From: DATJPR01 sp963752915
Lineage (GTDB): Bacteria > Bacteroidota > Ignavibacteria > UBA10030 > UBA6906
Length of the DNA stretch: 64,000 nt
Direction: 5' to 3'
Assembly (NCBI GenBank): GCA_963752915.1
Contig: CAVVZZ010000013.1
Location: forward strand, 620,001-684,000
Both the position numbers and the translations under genes were made by a program. The notes beneath the pieces were generated by a model. That model made no database searches. It saw nothing but the letters and a program-made list of their open reading frames with translations, and had not been told where the DNA came from. Numbering within the stretch: the first letter of the stretch is position 1; each line of letters starts with the position of its first letter. Shown piece by piece: positions 9,309 to 18,744 of this stretch.

Positions 9309-10082
9309 ATGACACTGCAGCGCATCAATTCGATCAGACAGGTTGGGCTTCTTTTTGCACTCGTCCTCGCTTCCTCACAGCATCTGTCTGCTCAATCGGC
9401 CGATTCATCTCAGCAATCGGGATTTCCAGCGCTCCAATTCCAACTTTTTGGCGGCTTCGGAGTGAATTTCCTTGGCCAGTGTGGATCGTCATCCTTCTTT
9501 CGTATTGGGGCAGATGTATCGCTCAATTTGTCAAACTCGTCCGGGACTTCTGGTGAAAGCTACACATCTTACTCCACGTCTGGGACGAGTTCAACTTCTC
9601 AAAGTCCCACGACAAGCGGTAATCCTGAGTATCACTCCACCTCGTATCAGATTACCCTCACCGCACTCTATGTTAGGTCGATCGTTTCTTATGCTCACAC
9701 TTCCCTCTACGTTGGCGGTGGCCTTGCGATTCAACACTCAAAGTCTTGGTTCTCGAGTTCATCAAGCTATGCGACGGTGGATACGACGACCCTAACCACG
9801 GGCAGCAGCGAAAATACGGACAATTCCAAATCAATAGGTGTTGGCCCTGTTGCACTGTGTGGAGTGAAAACCCACTTGCTGACCCATCTCATGGTAAGTG
9901 CGGAGGTATCGTTAACGGCGATGCATCAGTGGTCTTGGTCCACCTCCTCGTTCTCCTATTCCAGTTCTGCCGGCGGTTCGTCACCGTCCTCTTCAGGCTA
10001 CAGGAGCACCTCAAATTCTAACGACAAAGCATGGACGCTCTCCTTGAGCAATATCAGGATCGGGGTCATTCTGGAACTCTAG
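9309..10082 (+). CDS. serine-rich outer-membrane beta-barrel protein (cassette 14)
   Basis: 257 residues from ATG 9309, chosen over TTG 9279 because AAGGA lies just upstream and the signal peptide (VGLLFALVLASSQHLSAQS) then sits at the N-terminus. The mature part alternates amphipathic strands with long Ser/Thr-rich segments (TSGTSSTSQSPTTSG, SSFSYSSSAGGSSPSSSG). Glycine- and aromatic-rich strands and the terminal NIRIGVILEL suggest an outer-membrane barrel with low-complexity surface loops. Exact family not assigned. Confidence 0.7.
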   Translation: MTLQRINSIRQVGLLFALVLASSQHLSAQSADSSQQSGFPALQFQLFGGFGVNFLGQCGSSSFFRIGADVSLNLSNSSGTSGESYTSYSTSGTSSTSQSPTTSGNPEYHSTSYQITLTALYVRSIVSYAHTSLYVGGGLAIQHSKSWFSSSSSYATVDTTTLTTGSSENTDNSKSIGVGPVALCGVKTHLLTHLMVSAEVSLTAMHQWSWSTSSFSYSSSAGGSSPSSSGYRSTSNSNDKAWTLSLSNIRIGVILEL

Positions 10083-10111
10083 GTCTGCCATCCTATCGCA
10101 AATGTCGGGCC

Positions 10112-10269
10112 GCCTAACAAGCGGCTGGAGCTGACGGAAGGACGTGTCATCAAAAGTGGCTGGCGTGAAACGAGTTCAAGATTCGAAACAACGGTACGGC
10201 GAAGTTCTCGACGTACCCTGGTCCCAGAAAGGATCAGTCTCCGCCGCAGCTCAGCCGCGGCCGTTAGGC
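10112..10269 (+). repeat. attC 14
   Basis: 158 bp. R'' GCCTAAC, R' GTTAGGC. Right interior carries CTGGTCCCAGAAAGGATCAG instead of ATTCAATAGTG. Confidence 0.95.
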
Positions 10270-10292
10270 GGCGAACAAGATCTCGAGGAAAT

Positions 10293-10712
10293 ATGAAACT
10301 CATCCTCATACTTTGGCTCCCAATTCTCATGATCTCCTCATGCAATTCCGTACGCGAAGCCACGCGTACGTCAAGCCAGGCCCAATACAAAGGCGATGTG
10401 CCTCCCAAAAAGGTTTCCCCGGGCGGTCCTCGGTATCCCGCGAAGGCCGCAAAGGCGGGTATAGAAGGAGATGTGAGGGTCAAACTTGAAATAACCGATT
10501 TGGGCACTGTTAAGCAGGTGGTCATCATCAAGAGAGATTTCAACGTTGCTACGTTTATAGACGACGACGGAACAACGAAGGCCGTTTCGGAATTGTTTGA
10601 CCCGCCGACAATCGAGTTTTTCATGAACTCAATATGGGAGCCAGCTACGGTCGATGGAGAACCCGTCACTGTTTGGGTTGAATTTCCTTTCCATTTCAAG
10701 TTGCACTCTTAG
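10293..10712 (+). CDS. lipoprotein with TonB C-terminal-like domain (cassette 15)
   Basis: 139 residues. The signal ILWLPILMISSC indicates acylation at Cys 17. The mature part reads GGPRYPAKAAKAGIEGDVRVKLEITDLGTVKQVVIIKRD, which closely follows the consensus of the TonB C-terminal domain (YPxxAxxxGxEGxVxVxxxIxxxGxV), and ends with WVEFPFHFKL. No TonB transmembrane or proline-rich linker is present, so it is not a classical energy transducer. GAGGAAAT before the ATG is a good ribosome site. Cassette 78 carries two copies of a related domain. Confidence 0.8.
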   Translation: MKLILILWLPILMISSCNSVREATRTSSQAQYKGDVPPKKVSPGGPRYPAKAAKAGIEGDVRVKLEITDLGTVKQVVIIKRDFNVATFIDDDGTTKAVSELFDPPTIEFFMNSIWEPATVDGEPVTVWVEFPFHFKLHS

Positions 10713-10725
10713 GTTTGTATTCGCC

Positions 10726-10884
10726 GCCTAACAAGCGGCTGGAGCTGACGGAAGTACCCTTTGGGGAAAACGGCTGGCGTGAAACGAGTTCAAGAATCGA
10801 AACAACGGTAAAGCGTACTTCTCAACGTTCCCTTATCCAAACAGTGTAAGTGATTCCGCCGCAGCTCAGCCGCGGCCGTTAGGG
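10726..10884 (+). repeat. attC 15
   Basis: 159 bp. R'' GCCTAAC, R' GTTAGGG. Confidence 0.95.
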
Positions 10885-11104
10885 CGCGCTCAAGAAAACA
10901 TATCCACATGTGATGCCTCCGGCCCCAATACGGACCGATGTTTGTCTTGTGATCTACGTCCTCGAGCTGATGGGTTATGAATCATGGTTGGCTTCTTCTG
11001 TGAATTGGTTCTGGAAGGCGGGGCGGGTTGGTACTTAAAACTGGAAGGGAAGCGGCGCGGGTGATAACGTGGACTCCCTTCACCCAAACCAAAAGGTGAG
11101 AAAG

Positions 11105-11857
11105 ATGAAATCTACTGCGTCGGTGTTCTTTCACGTTCATCTTTATCTGCTACTGCTGATGCATCAGACGGTAGATGCGCAGTTGAACCCTCCGCTCGTC
11201 GTTCCTCTCCAGGATTCAGTCTTGTCGATCGATACAACGGTGGTGATGAGACCCGATGCATCGTACCAGAAGTACTATTTCCACGTCCTAATCTCCAGCG
11301 CAAATTCAAGCTCATTGGTTATTTCCAGATCCCACCGCATGGGCCACAGGTCTCTTGCTGATACTTTGAATGTCATAGATATCCATCCAGACGATAGCTG
11401 GCAATATGCCTACTCCAATACACTACTGCAGTTCGTTGATATAAACATAGATGGATTTGATGATCTCTTCGTTCTGCGGGAGGGCGGCGATCATCTCGTT
11501 GGCTTCGAATACTACGATATATGGTTGTTCAATCCGTCTGACGGTCGGTTCCATTTTAGCCAGGTCTATACAGATTCAGTCAATACAAACAATTTTGATA
11601 TGGATGAAACGAGGAAGACATTTGTTTGCCGATATTATAACTTCTACAATCCGTTCGAATATTGGTTCAGGACGTATAGAACCGACAAAGACACCCTGTT
11701 CCTGATAGGAACAGAAAGCCGTGTGCTTAATGACGATGGTCCTGATGGTCGCCGGGTGTATACTTGGAAAAGGGAGAAGCTTGTTCGAGGTGTTCTGAAG
11801 GTGGTGCGGCAGCGATTGATACCACAGGAGGAACTGGAAAAACAAGAGGAACGATAA
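11105..11857 (+). CDS. secreted protein of unknown function (cassette 16)
   Basis: 250 residues from ATG 11105, preceded by AAGGTGAG; an in-frame start at 11069 would put a charged leader before the signal peptide (SVFFHVHLYLLLLMHQTVDAQ). The mature part contains VDINIDGFDDLFVLREGG, the DxNxDGxxD calcium-binding type of loop found in FG-GAP and VCBS repeat proteins, and ends in a charged helix (QEELEKQEER). A leader of 220 bases (10885-11104) precedes it with no other gene or clear promoter. Confidence 0.7.
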   Translation: MKSTASVFFHVHLYLLLLMHQTVDAQLNPPLVVPLQDSVLSIDTTVVMRPDASYQKYYFHVLISSANSSSLVISRSHRMGHRSLADTLNVIDIHPDDSWQYAYSNTLLQFVDINIDGFDDLFVLREGGDHLVGFEYYDIWLFNPSDGRFHFSQVYTDSVNTNNFDMDETRKTFVCRYYNFYNPFEYWFRTYRTDKDTLFLIGTESRVLNDDGPDGRRVYTWKREKLVRGVLKVVRQRLIPQEELEKQEER

Positions 11858-11870
11858 TGCAGGTTGCGCG

Positions 11871-12028
11871 CCCTAACAAGCGGCTGGAGCTGACGGTGTC
11901 AAGGGCGATCAAAAGTGGCTGGCGTGAAACGAGTTCAAGATTCGAAGCAACGGTGAAGCTTACTTCTCAACGTACCCTGATCCTAAAAAGGGTCAGTTTC
12001 CGCCGCAGCTCAGCCGCGGCCGTTAGGG
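11871..12028 (+). repeat. attC 16
   Basis: 158 bp. R'' CCCTAAC, R' GTTAGGG; left interior has GGTGTCAAGGGCG rather than GGAAG, a variant shared with attC 85. Confidence 0.95.
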
Positions 12029-12050
12029 CGCGCCGCAGTAAGGAGGCATC

Positions 12051-12779
12051 ATCCGACGATTCAGCCGATACATACTTCTTGTCGGTGTATGCATTGTAGT
12101 CGCAGTGGCAGCTGTCTATTTTGGCAATTCTATTGCGGTTGCATTGGATTCGAACGACCCAAGCATAAGCACTGGAACGCCGGCGCACGGATCAATCCTG
12201 AACAGCAAGCATCTACCCAGTTCTGGTACGAATTTTTCGACTTATTCCAGACTGGGCAGCGTGTTGGGCCGAACATGCCTTCATGATAAATTGCGGTCTA
12301 CCATGTTGGACGCCTATTCTGATTTGCAGGTGCAAAATCCCAGATGGAAGTTCGTATTCGGTGAAACCGGGTGGCCACACGGCGGCCAATTCTGGCCGCA
12401 TAAGACACACGAGAATGGGCTTTCTGCTGACTTCTTCGTGCCCGTACGGAGAGGTAATGACAGAGAGACTATCCTCTCAACTAACGTATTCAACAAGTTT
12501 GGGTACGCTATTGAGTTCGACTCTACAGGACGTTCAGGTTCGTATCTGATAGACTTTGACGCAATGGCGGCACACTTGAGAGCGATTCATACTCGCGCGG
12601 CTTCACACGGTCTTCGAATTGCGGTTGTCATCTTTGATACCCAGCTCCAAAAGTTGCTCTTTGCACGACCGGACGGACGAGATCTGCCAACACTCATGCA
12701 CTTTTCAACGAAACCAGCCTGGGTCAGACATGATGAACACTACCATATTGACTTCGAGGTTGTTGAGTGCGCGCCCTAA
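12051..12779 (+). CDS. membrane-anchored murein endopeptidase-like protein, M74/LAS type, possible ATC start (cassette 17)
   Basis: The frame carries HKTHENGLSADFF and HDEHYHIDFE, the H...G...D and HxH zinc-ligand motifs of the LAS/MepA (M74) peptidases that cut peptidoglycan cross-links, placed about 120 residues apart. An N-terminal transmembrane segment (YILLVGVCIVVAVAAVYF) is lost if the GTG at 12105 is used. A strong AGGAGG at 12041-12046 is followed, at proper distance, only by ATC codons at 12048 and 12051, so either ATC starts translation or the ATG was mutated. The stop TAA lies in the attC core. Confidence 0.7.
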   Translation: MRRFSRYILLVGVCIVVAVAAVYFGNSIAVALDSNDPSISTGTPAHGSILNSKHLPSSGTNFSTYSRLGSVLGRTCLHDKLRSTMLDAYSDLQVQNPRWKFVFGETGWPHGGQFWPHKTHENGLSADFFVPVRRGNDRETILSTNVFNKFGYAIEFDSTGRSGSYLIDFDAMAAHLRAIHTRAASHGLRIAVVIFDTQLQKLLFARPDGRDLPTLMHFSTKPAWVRHDEHYHIDFEVVECAP

Positions 12780-12931
12780 CAAGCGGCTGGAGCTGACGGA
12801 AGTACCGTGGTCGGAAGGTGGCTGGCGTGAAACGAGTTCAAGATTCGAAACAACGTTCCGCCTGACTTCTCAACGTACCATCATTCATTAGTGTATCCAT
12901 TTCCGCCGCAGCTCAGCCGCGGCCGTTAGGG
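12774..12931 (+). repeat. attC 17
   Basis: 158 bp. R'' CCCTAAC holds the stop codon of the endopeptidase gene. R' GTTAGGG. Confidence 0.95.
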
Positions 12932-12956
12932 CGCCACAGTGACCACAGGAACATCC

Positions 12957-13952
12957 ATGCGACTTCTAATACTCCTCAGTTCGCTCCTCTTTTTGGCCCC
13001 AACCCCATCGCGCGCTCAGAAGCACGAAGGGCCGCTCGAGGAGGCATTGACTCTCGCACGCACGCTGGCCGATTCTTCCGGACGACTGCGCGAACTTGTA
13101 AATGTGGCGCGCGCTGCTGAAGAAACTACCAATCACCGTCTTGCGCTAGCCTGCCTCATAGATGCAAAGGACTCTTATCGTCACTCTGAGGGGTCGAGTG
13201 TCTGCGATGTAACCCGGCTTCGATGTATCGAAGATATAGTGAGCGGTTTTGTTTCTCTTGGTTACAAGCAAGAGGCCCGTGAGGCGCTAGGACTTTCGCA
13301 ACAGTGTCTTGCACAACAGTCAAATCAGTACACCAGGCTTTCGGGAATGGTCGGAGTCGCATTCCAGTATCTGGCAATCGCAGATACTGAAGATGCCGTG
13401 AAACTCGCGGATCAGGTGCTCACGTTGCATAACGCTTCATTCAAACCTCGCGACTACTCGAGCACATCTGCAGACGATGACTTGCTCCGACTCTTGATTG
13501 CACTAAGGCTCTTCAATCAGGCAGATCGAGCGATCGATTCGATATCCAATCCATATGAGAAAGTGAAGGTGATCGGATTTGCCGCGGTGCGCTTGTTCGA
13601 AAAGCGCGATACCTCCTTGGCACTCCACTACTTGTCGCGGATGCATGAACAGGCCGATACGCTTCAGGACGAGCCATTTGTTGTACCGTCTTCCATGGCG
13701 TCTGTTGCACAGGAACTGTTTGATATCAGCGAAGCTAAATTTGCGTTCGAAGTACTCTCCCATGCTCGCCATATTGCAATTGAAAAAGAAGACACCTTCT
13801 CTCTTCAGGAGATCGCAGCTGCGTATGCTTATGTAGGCAAGATCAACGACGCAATGTCCTTGGTTCCCAGTTGTGGGGATGCTACGGAACAAATCCAACT
13901 GTTGATTCGGATCTCATACTCCTCTGCGGCGGATCACCATGGCCGCATTTAA
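12957..13952 (+). CDS. exported tetratricopeptide-like repeat protein (cassette 18)
   Basis: 331 residues from ATG 12957 (GGA upstream; GTG 12939 is less likely). The signal peptide LLILLSSLLFLAPTPSRAQ is followed by repeated helical pairs with TPR-like residues (RLRELVNVARAAEETTNHRL, LGYKQEAREALGLSQQCL, LRLFNQADRAIDSISNPYEK, VGKINDAMSLVPSCGD). These form a superhelical scaffold for protein contacts, probably in the periplasm. Specific partner unknown. Confidence 0.75.
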   Translation: MRLLILLSSLLFLAPTPSRAQKHEGPLEEALTLARTLADSSGRLRELVNVARAAEETTNHRLALACLIDAKDSYRHSEGSSVCDVTRLRCIEDIVSGFVSLGYKQEAREALGLSQQCLAQQSNQYTRLSGMVGVAFQYLAIADTEDAVKLADQVLTLHNASFKPRDYSSTSADDDLLRLLIALRLFNQADRAIDSISNPYEKVKVIGFAAVRLFEKRDTSLALHYLSRMHEQADTLQDEPFVVPSSMASVAQELFDISEAKFAFEVLSHARHIAIEKEDTFSLQEIAAAYAYVGKINDAMSLVPSCGDATEQIQLLIRISYSSAADHHGRI

Positions 13953-13965
13953 CATACCTGTGGCG

Positions 13966-14123
13966 CCCTAACAAGCGGCTGGAGCTGACGGAAGCACCCT
14001 GAATCAGAAGTGGCCGGCGTGAAACGAGTTCAAGAGTGGAAACAACGGTGAAGCTTACTTCTCAACGTACCCTGATTCAATAGTGTATCCAATTCCGCCG
14101 CAGCTCAGCCGCGGCCGTTAGGC
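13966..14123 (+). repeat. attC 18
   Basis: 158 bp. R'' CCCTAAC, R' GTTAGGC. Cassette 18 ends match over 15 bases. Confidence 0.95.
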
Positions 14124-14151
14124 AACCCCCTCCAATTTCCAGGAAGCACCC

Positions 14152-15636
14152 ATGAGACGATTTCTATTTTACGCTCCCCTCATAGCAGTTTCAACCCTTC
14201 TGCAATCGTCATTGGCTCAATCTGATTTCTTGATTGTTGATCAAGCTTACGGATCCGGTCTCTCGCTGGATCGAATGGGTCGTGTGCACGTGGGCTGGAC
14301 CATCTTAACTCCGCCGACCACAGAATCATCCTTCGTTGCCGTCCTTGATTCCACAACTCATTTGCTCGAGCAGGTCCATGAAATTCACGATGTCTCCGCA
14401 AGTGTTGAATCGCCAGTTTGTGTCCCAGGCAGCCTTGCCGACATCGAGCTCTGGAGCCTGTCGAATACATCGATTTCTGAGTCGCATGTACGAGGTCACC
14501 TTGTAACCTCAAATGGCGACAGTCTGACCCTGAATGTCCAATTTGATGATCCCGGGTTCGAACAGTCGACTTCACTCTCTGGGTGTGCATGGCTAGATGA
14601 CACAACATTCGTTGTCGCTTGGTCCCAGCACCAAGAAATGCGATCATCGGTTGTTGCCAGGATAGGCAGTCTTGAGACGCCCCGCCCGACGTCTTACGTG
14701 CTCCTGAGCGATACCGTTGGAAATGCTGACTTCATCTATGGCCGAGCACGTTTAGCATTCCACCCGAACGTTGGTCAATTCGCTGTAGTGTGGCAACGGA
14801 GAACGGCGAGCGGATATTCCCTATATCTTCGACGGTTTTCTAAATCTGGTTCTGCGTTTGGCCCAAGTACAGTATTGGTGGCCGATAGTTTGTTCCAGAC
14901 CATCGGACCCCACAATATCGCCATGTGCTCAAATGGAGAAGTCCTCATCGTGTGGTCCGCTCAGTTAAGCTCTGGAATTTGGAATGTTTATCTCCAAAGG
15001 TTTTCGAACCAGGGCGTACCTCTTACTTCTGCAGCGGTCCTCAATACAACACCAGTTGCTGACTATTCAAACGTGGCAATAGCTTCAGATCTGAACGATG
15101 ACATTGTCGTAGCATGGGTGTCAATTCCCAATGGATTCAAGAGAGTTGTTGCGCAACGCATCAGTGCCACTGGAACAAACCAATTCGGTAGTTTCGCAGT
15201 TGGACAGGCTCCCGATTCAGTTTACCAGGACGATCCTGTCCTTGTGTTTCGGGAGGGCCGTATTATCGTCGCTTGGGATCAGTGGGGCAAGAATATTGAC
15301 CAATTTCGGGGCCGAGCGCTAAGATTTGGTGACAACATAGTGGATGTGAGGAACGACTCACCGTTTGGCCGGACGTCGCCCTTCCTGGTTGCATGCTACC
15401 CAAATCCATTCAACCCCACTACGCAGATCAGACTTCATTTGCAACAAATGGCCGAAGTCAAGGTGTCCATTTTCAATATTTTGGGTGATCTCGTGGCTGA
15501 GCTATTCGTTGGCCGGTTACAGTCTGGGCTGCACACCCTTGTCTGGAATGCGAAGACTCTTCCTTCAGGTGTGTACTACTGTCGAGTATGGGTAGGGACC
15601 CAATTTAGAACTATGGGGCTGGTATTGGTCAAGTGA
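14152..15636 (+). CDS. T9SS-exported protein with C-terminal sorting tail (cassette 19)
   Basis: 494 residues. A signal peptide (FYAPLIAVSTLLQSSLAQ) leads into a region of repeated beta segments (VVAWSQH, VVWQRRTASGYSLYLRRFS, IVWSAQLSSGIWNVYLQRFS), likely a propeller. The last about 85 residues form a type A T9SS sorting domain: ACYPNPFNPTTQIRLHL, VSIFNILGDLVAEL, SGLHTLVWNAKTLPSGVYYCR. Such tails direct cargo through the type IX secretion system to the surface. AGGAAG lies 7 bases before the ATG. At 1.5 kb the cassette is large for an integron. Confidence 0.9.
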   Translation: MRRFLFYAPLIAVSTLLQSSLAQSDFLIVDQAYGSGLSLDRMGRVHVGWTILTPPTTESSFVAVLDSTTHLLEQVHEIHDVSASVESPVCVPGSLADIELWSLSNTSISESHVRGHLVTSNGDSLTLNVQFDDPGFEQSTSLSGCAWLDDTTFVVAWSQHQEMRSSVVARIGSLETPRPTSYVLLSDTVGNADFIYGRARLAFHPNVGQFAVVWQRRTASGYSLYLRRFSKSGSAFGPSTVLVADSLFQTIGPHNIAMCSNGEVLIVWSAQLSSGIWNVYLQRFSNQGVPLTSAAVLNTTPVADYSNVAIASDLNDDIVVAWVSIPNGFKRVVAQRISATGTNQFGSFAVGQAPDSVYQDDPVLVFREGRIIVAWDQWGKNIDQFRGRALRFGDNIVDVRNDSPFGRTSPFLVACYPNPFNPTTQIRLHLQQMAEVKVSIFNILGDLVAELFVGRLQSGLHTLVWNAKTLPSGVYYCRVWVGTQFRTMGLVLVK

Positions 15637-15651
15637 TGCCATGAGGGGGTT

Positions 15652-15809
15652 GCCTAACAAGCGGCTTGAGCTGACGGAAGTACCCTGGTCGGAACGTGGC
15701 TGGCGTGAAACGACTTCAAGAAACGAAACAACGGTGAAGCTGAGATCTCAACGTACCGTAGTTCAATAGTGTTTCCCTCTCCGCCGCAGCTCAGCCGCGG
15801 CCGTTAGGC
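15652..15809 (+). repeat. attC 19
   Basis: 158 bp. Left arm reads GGCTTGAGCTG, one base off the main type. Cassette 19 ends match over 14 bases (GTTAGGCAACCCCC). Confidence 0.95.
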
Positions 15810-15889
15810 AGCGACCAATGTTGGTGGGGAGTCTCATCTTCTGAAGTGAGCAGTCTTCCAATTGTCAGTCCATATCTGAGGAGAGTCCA

Positions 15890-16105
15890 ATGGGTACAAT
15901 CGGAGTCCCTGAGCTCATGGTCATGCTTCTTACTTCACTTGTTACTGGTCTCCTTTTTCTTCTGCCAGCTTGGAAGATTCTAAATAAGGCGGGATTCACT
16001 CCATTCTGGAGTCTGTTGGTTCTATTACCGTTGGCCAACCTTGTGCTTTTGTACTTTGTCGCCTTTGCCCGATGGCCAGCCCTTGGAAGCAGGGAAGGTA
16101 CCTAA
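15890..16105 (+). CDS. small two-helix membrane protein (cassette 20)
   Basis: 71 residues with two transmembrane segments (LMVMLLTSLVTGLLFLLPAW and LLVLLPLANLVLLYFVAFA) separated by a short NKAGFTPFWS loop. It resembles small DUF805-like or phage-type inner-membrane proteins but cannot be assigned. GGAGAG sits 7 bases before the ATG. About 155 bases between the stop and the attC (16106-16261) hold nothing recognisable. Confidence 0.7.
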   Translation: MGTIGVPELMVMLLTSLVTGLLFLLPAWKILNKAGFTPFWSLLVLLPLANLVLLYFVAFARWPALGSREGT

Positions 16106-16261
16106 GGGCGAGACCTTTTTGAACTTGGGCGACGGTAGAACGCCTCACAATTGCAGATTCACCGTTGCCTACTGACTCTCATGGTTGCGCAGAGTCAAGC
16201 CGGACCCCTGTGGGTTCTCCCAATTTTGAGACTGATCACGGTTTTGCACCCTGTGGTCGCT

Positions 16262-16419
16262 GCCTAACAAGCGGCTGGAGCTGACGGAAGGACCCTCCAT
16301 CAAAAGTGGCCGGCGTGAAACGAGTCCAAGAGAGGAAACAACGGTACGGCCAAGATCTCAACGTACCCTGATTTAATAGTGCATTCATTTCCGCCGCAGC
16401 TCAGCCGCGGCCGTTAGGC
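16262..16419 (+). repeat. attC 20
   Basis: 158 bp. By eye identical over its whole length to attC 29 (20945-21102), although the genes upstream are unrelated. Cassette 20 ends match over 15 bases. Confidence 0.95.
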
Positions 16420-16438
16420 AGCGCCCGGAGGTGTACCC

Positions 16439-16837
16439 ATGACCCGACCAGTTCATTTGATACCAACAGGGAAACACGATGTAGCGACTGCTCGTGCAGC
16501 TGTCGAAGCTGGCTACCCTAGCGTAGAACAGATCTTACCGGACCTTCTGCAGTGGGTTCAAGACGGAAACTGGCCTGTTGCGCGAATTCTCGCACCGTTC
16601 TTGTCGAGGATCGGGTTGCCTTTGGTTCCTGAGATCAGACGAGTCTTAGACGGAGACGATGGAGAATGGAAATGGTTCATCCTGCAAAACATCGTGAAAC
16701 CGTCCCCGGATCTCGTGAGAGAACTCCGACCTGATTTGGAGCGAATTGTCCGACATCCGACGGCTATCGACCAGCATTCTGAACTCGATGAGCTTGCAGC
16801 AGAAATATTGTGTCAACTAGCACCGGGCGCTGCCTAA
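16439..16837 (+). CDS. DUF5071-family HEAT-like protein (cassette 21)
   Basis: 132 residues, cytoplasmic. The pattern ARAAVEAGYPSVEQILPDLLQWVQDGNWPVARILAPFL ... DDGEWKWFILQNIV matches the DUF5071 family, small HEAT-repeat-like helical proteins of unknown role that are frequent in accessory DNA. GGAGGTG precedes the ATG by 6 bases. The stop TAA (16835-16837) is part of the attC core. Confidence 0.8.
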   Translation: MTRPVHLIPTGKHDVATARAAVEAGYPSVEQILPDLLQWVQDGNWPVARILAPFLSRIGLPLVPEIRRVLDGDDGEWKWFILQNIVKPSPDLVRELRPDLERIVRHPTAIDQHSELDELAAEILCQLAPGAA

Positions 16838-16989
16838 CAAGCGTTTGCACCTGACGGAATAACCCTAGTCAGGAAATGGCTGGCGTTCAGCAAGTTCAAA
16901 GCGGAAACAACGGAGCGTCGTGCATCTCAACGTACCCTTGCGGTGAAGTGGAAAGTGGTTCCGCCGCAGGTGAAACGCGGCCGTTAGGC
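16832..16989 (+). repeat. attC 21 (GTTTGC subtype)
   Basis: 158 bp. Left arm GCGTTTGCACCTG pairs with right arm CAGGTGAAACGC, replacing the main GCTGGAGCTG / CAGCTCAGC pair in a compensating way. Cassette 21 ends match over 16 bases. Confidence 0.95.
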
Positions 16990-17319
16990 CGCCGCGGGCG
17001 GCGGGCGCACGTTTTGAAGTATTGGGGAAACGGCACACATCGTGAGAGTTTATTAGAGGAAGGTTGCCATTCAATTCGTGTAACCTATCCTTACGCGCCG
17101 CCCGCGGGGCAATATCCAGGAAGGCGTGGGCGGCGAAAAGAGCTTCGTACGTTTTGTGAAAGTGTCCTTTAACGTGTCGGTAGACGGAACAGTGTGAGTT
17201 GGTGTTGACTTCTCGATTGGACGGACGCCAAACTGGAAGTGGGAGAGTGCTTCACCATGAGCCAAGATGCGCCGCCCACGCCACTGCGGTTGGACCGGCA
17301 GAGCTGAACACCCTGTCCG
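16990..17319 (+). other. non-coding cassette 22 (type B, 330 bp)
   Basis: No supported gene. Outer arm GCGGGCGGCG near the start complements CGCCGCCCGC near 17097; inner arm GGCGTGGGCGGCG near 17123 complements CGCCGCCCACGCC near 17270. Confidence 0.75.
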
Positions 17320-17474
17320 GCCTAACAAGCGGTTGGAGCTGACGGAAGTACCCTAGTCAGACTTTGGCCGCGGATCGGCAACGAAAACCAGCGGCAGTGG
17401 TGAAGCAATCGTTCAGCGTTTCCCATAACAAAAGTGTATCCATTTCCGCCGCAGCTCAACCGCGGCCGTTAGGC
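17320..17474 (+). repeat. attC 22 (GGTTGG subtype)
   Basis: 155 bp. Left arm GGTTGGAGCTG pairs with CAGCTCAACC. The interior differs from the main type (GGCCGCGGATCGG, ACCAGCGGCAG, GAAGCAATCGTTCAGCG). Confidence 0.95.
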
Positions 17475-17771
17475 GCTCTGCGGGCGGCGCGCACGGAGCG
17501 AAATGAATGTAGGTATGGAGTTCTTTCTGATCGTGAAGTGAGTCGAGTCGCGGCCGGTCGTTAGTGTTGTGTTGCCTTCTACAGGCAATCGTCTTTGGTG
17601 GGTCTTTGCGGTAAATGGAAATTGGTTCAGTTGGTTGAAACCGTTTCAGGTGCGCGCCGCCCGCGTAGTTCCGATGCACGCGGGTGGCGAACAAGAGTGA
17701 GGGTTGGTCCGGGAAGTGAGTCCTTTCGCCACCCGCTTCGAACGGCTGAGAGGACAGGCACACAAGTAAGC
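17475..17771 (+). other. non-coding cassette 23 (type A, 297 bp)
   Basis: Near-identical copy of cassette 11, although the preceding attC is of a different subtype, so the element moved or was copied independently of its left neighbour. Confidence 0.75.
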
Positions 17772-17929
17772 GCCTAACAAGCGGCTGGAGCTGACGGAAG
17801 TACCCTGGTCGGAAAGTGGCCGACATGAAACGAGTTCAAGATCCGAAACGACGTTGAAGCTTATTTCTCAACTTACCCTGATTCAATAGTGTAACCATCT
17901 CCGCCGCAGCTCAGCCGCGGCCGTTAGGC
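17772..17929 (+). repeat. attC 23
   Basis: 158 bp, main arm type after a type A cassette. Confidence 0.95.
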
Positions 17930-18257
17930 CGCCGCGGGCGGCGGGCGCAGGTTTTACAGTATTTGGGAAACGGCACAATTCGTGAAAGTGTGTTTGATGA
18001 AGGTTGCCTTTCAATTTGTGCAACCTACCGTACACGCCGCCCGCGGGGCATTATCCAGGTGGGCGTGGGCGGCGAAAAAGAGCTTCGAGGGTTTTGTGAG
18101 GGTGACTTGCATCGTGTCGGTTTTAGGAAGAGTGTAAGGTGGTGCTGCCTTCTCCATCGGACGGAGCGCAAACTACAAGTGGGGGAGTACTTCACCACGA
18201 GCAGATTACGCCGCCCACGCCACTGAGGTTGGAACGGCAGAGCTGAACACCAGTCCG
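17930..18257 (+). other. non-coding cassette 24 (type B, 328 bp)
   Basis: Copy of the variant with GCATTATCCAGGTGGGCGTGG in the centre, shared with cassettes 53, 56 and 61. No gene supported. Confidence 0.75.
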
Positions 18258-18415
18258 GCCTAACAAGCGATTGGAGTTGACGGAAGGACGTGTCATCAAA
18301 AGTGGCTGGCGTGAAACGAGGTCAAGAGCGGAAACAACGTTCCGGCGGAGATCTCAACGTACCCTAATTCAATAGTGTATCCATTTCCGCCGCAACTCAA
18401 TCGCGGCCGTTAGGC
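18258..18415 (+). repeat. attC 24 (GATTGG subtype)
   Basis: 158 bp. Left arm GATTGGAGTTG pairs with right arm CAACTCAATC. Confidence 0.95.
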
Positions 18416-18744
18416 CGCCGCGGGCGGCGGGCGCAGGTTTTGGAATATTTGGGGAAGAGCACAATTCGTGAGAGTGTGTTTGATGAAGGTTGCCTTTCAA
18501 TTTATGCAACCTCTCCTTACGCGCCGCCCGCGGGGCATTATCCAGGAAGGCGTGGGCGGCGAAAAGAGCGTCGCACGTTTTGTGAAGGTGTCCTTTAACG
18601 AGTCGGATTTCGCGAGAGTGTAAGGTGGTGCTGCCTTCTCCGTTGGACGGAATGCAAACTACAAGTGGGAGTGTGGTTCACCACGAGCAAGTTCCGCCGC
18701 CCACGCCACTGAGGTTGGAACGGCAGAGCTGAACACCCAGTCCG
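18416..18744 (+). other. non-coding cassette 25 (type B, 329 bp)
   Basis: Starts CCGCCGCGGGCGGCGGGCG and ends CCAGTCCG. Both arm pairs are intact. No gene. Confidence 0.75.

Noticed and set aside
10885..11104. Possible promoter in the leader of cassette 16
   Set aside because: TTGTGA-like and A/T-rich pieces exist, but no pair with proper spacing is convincing.
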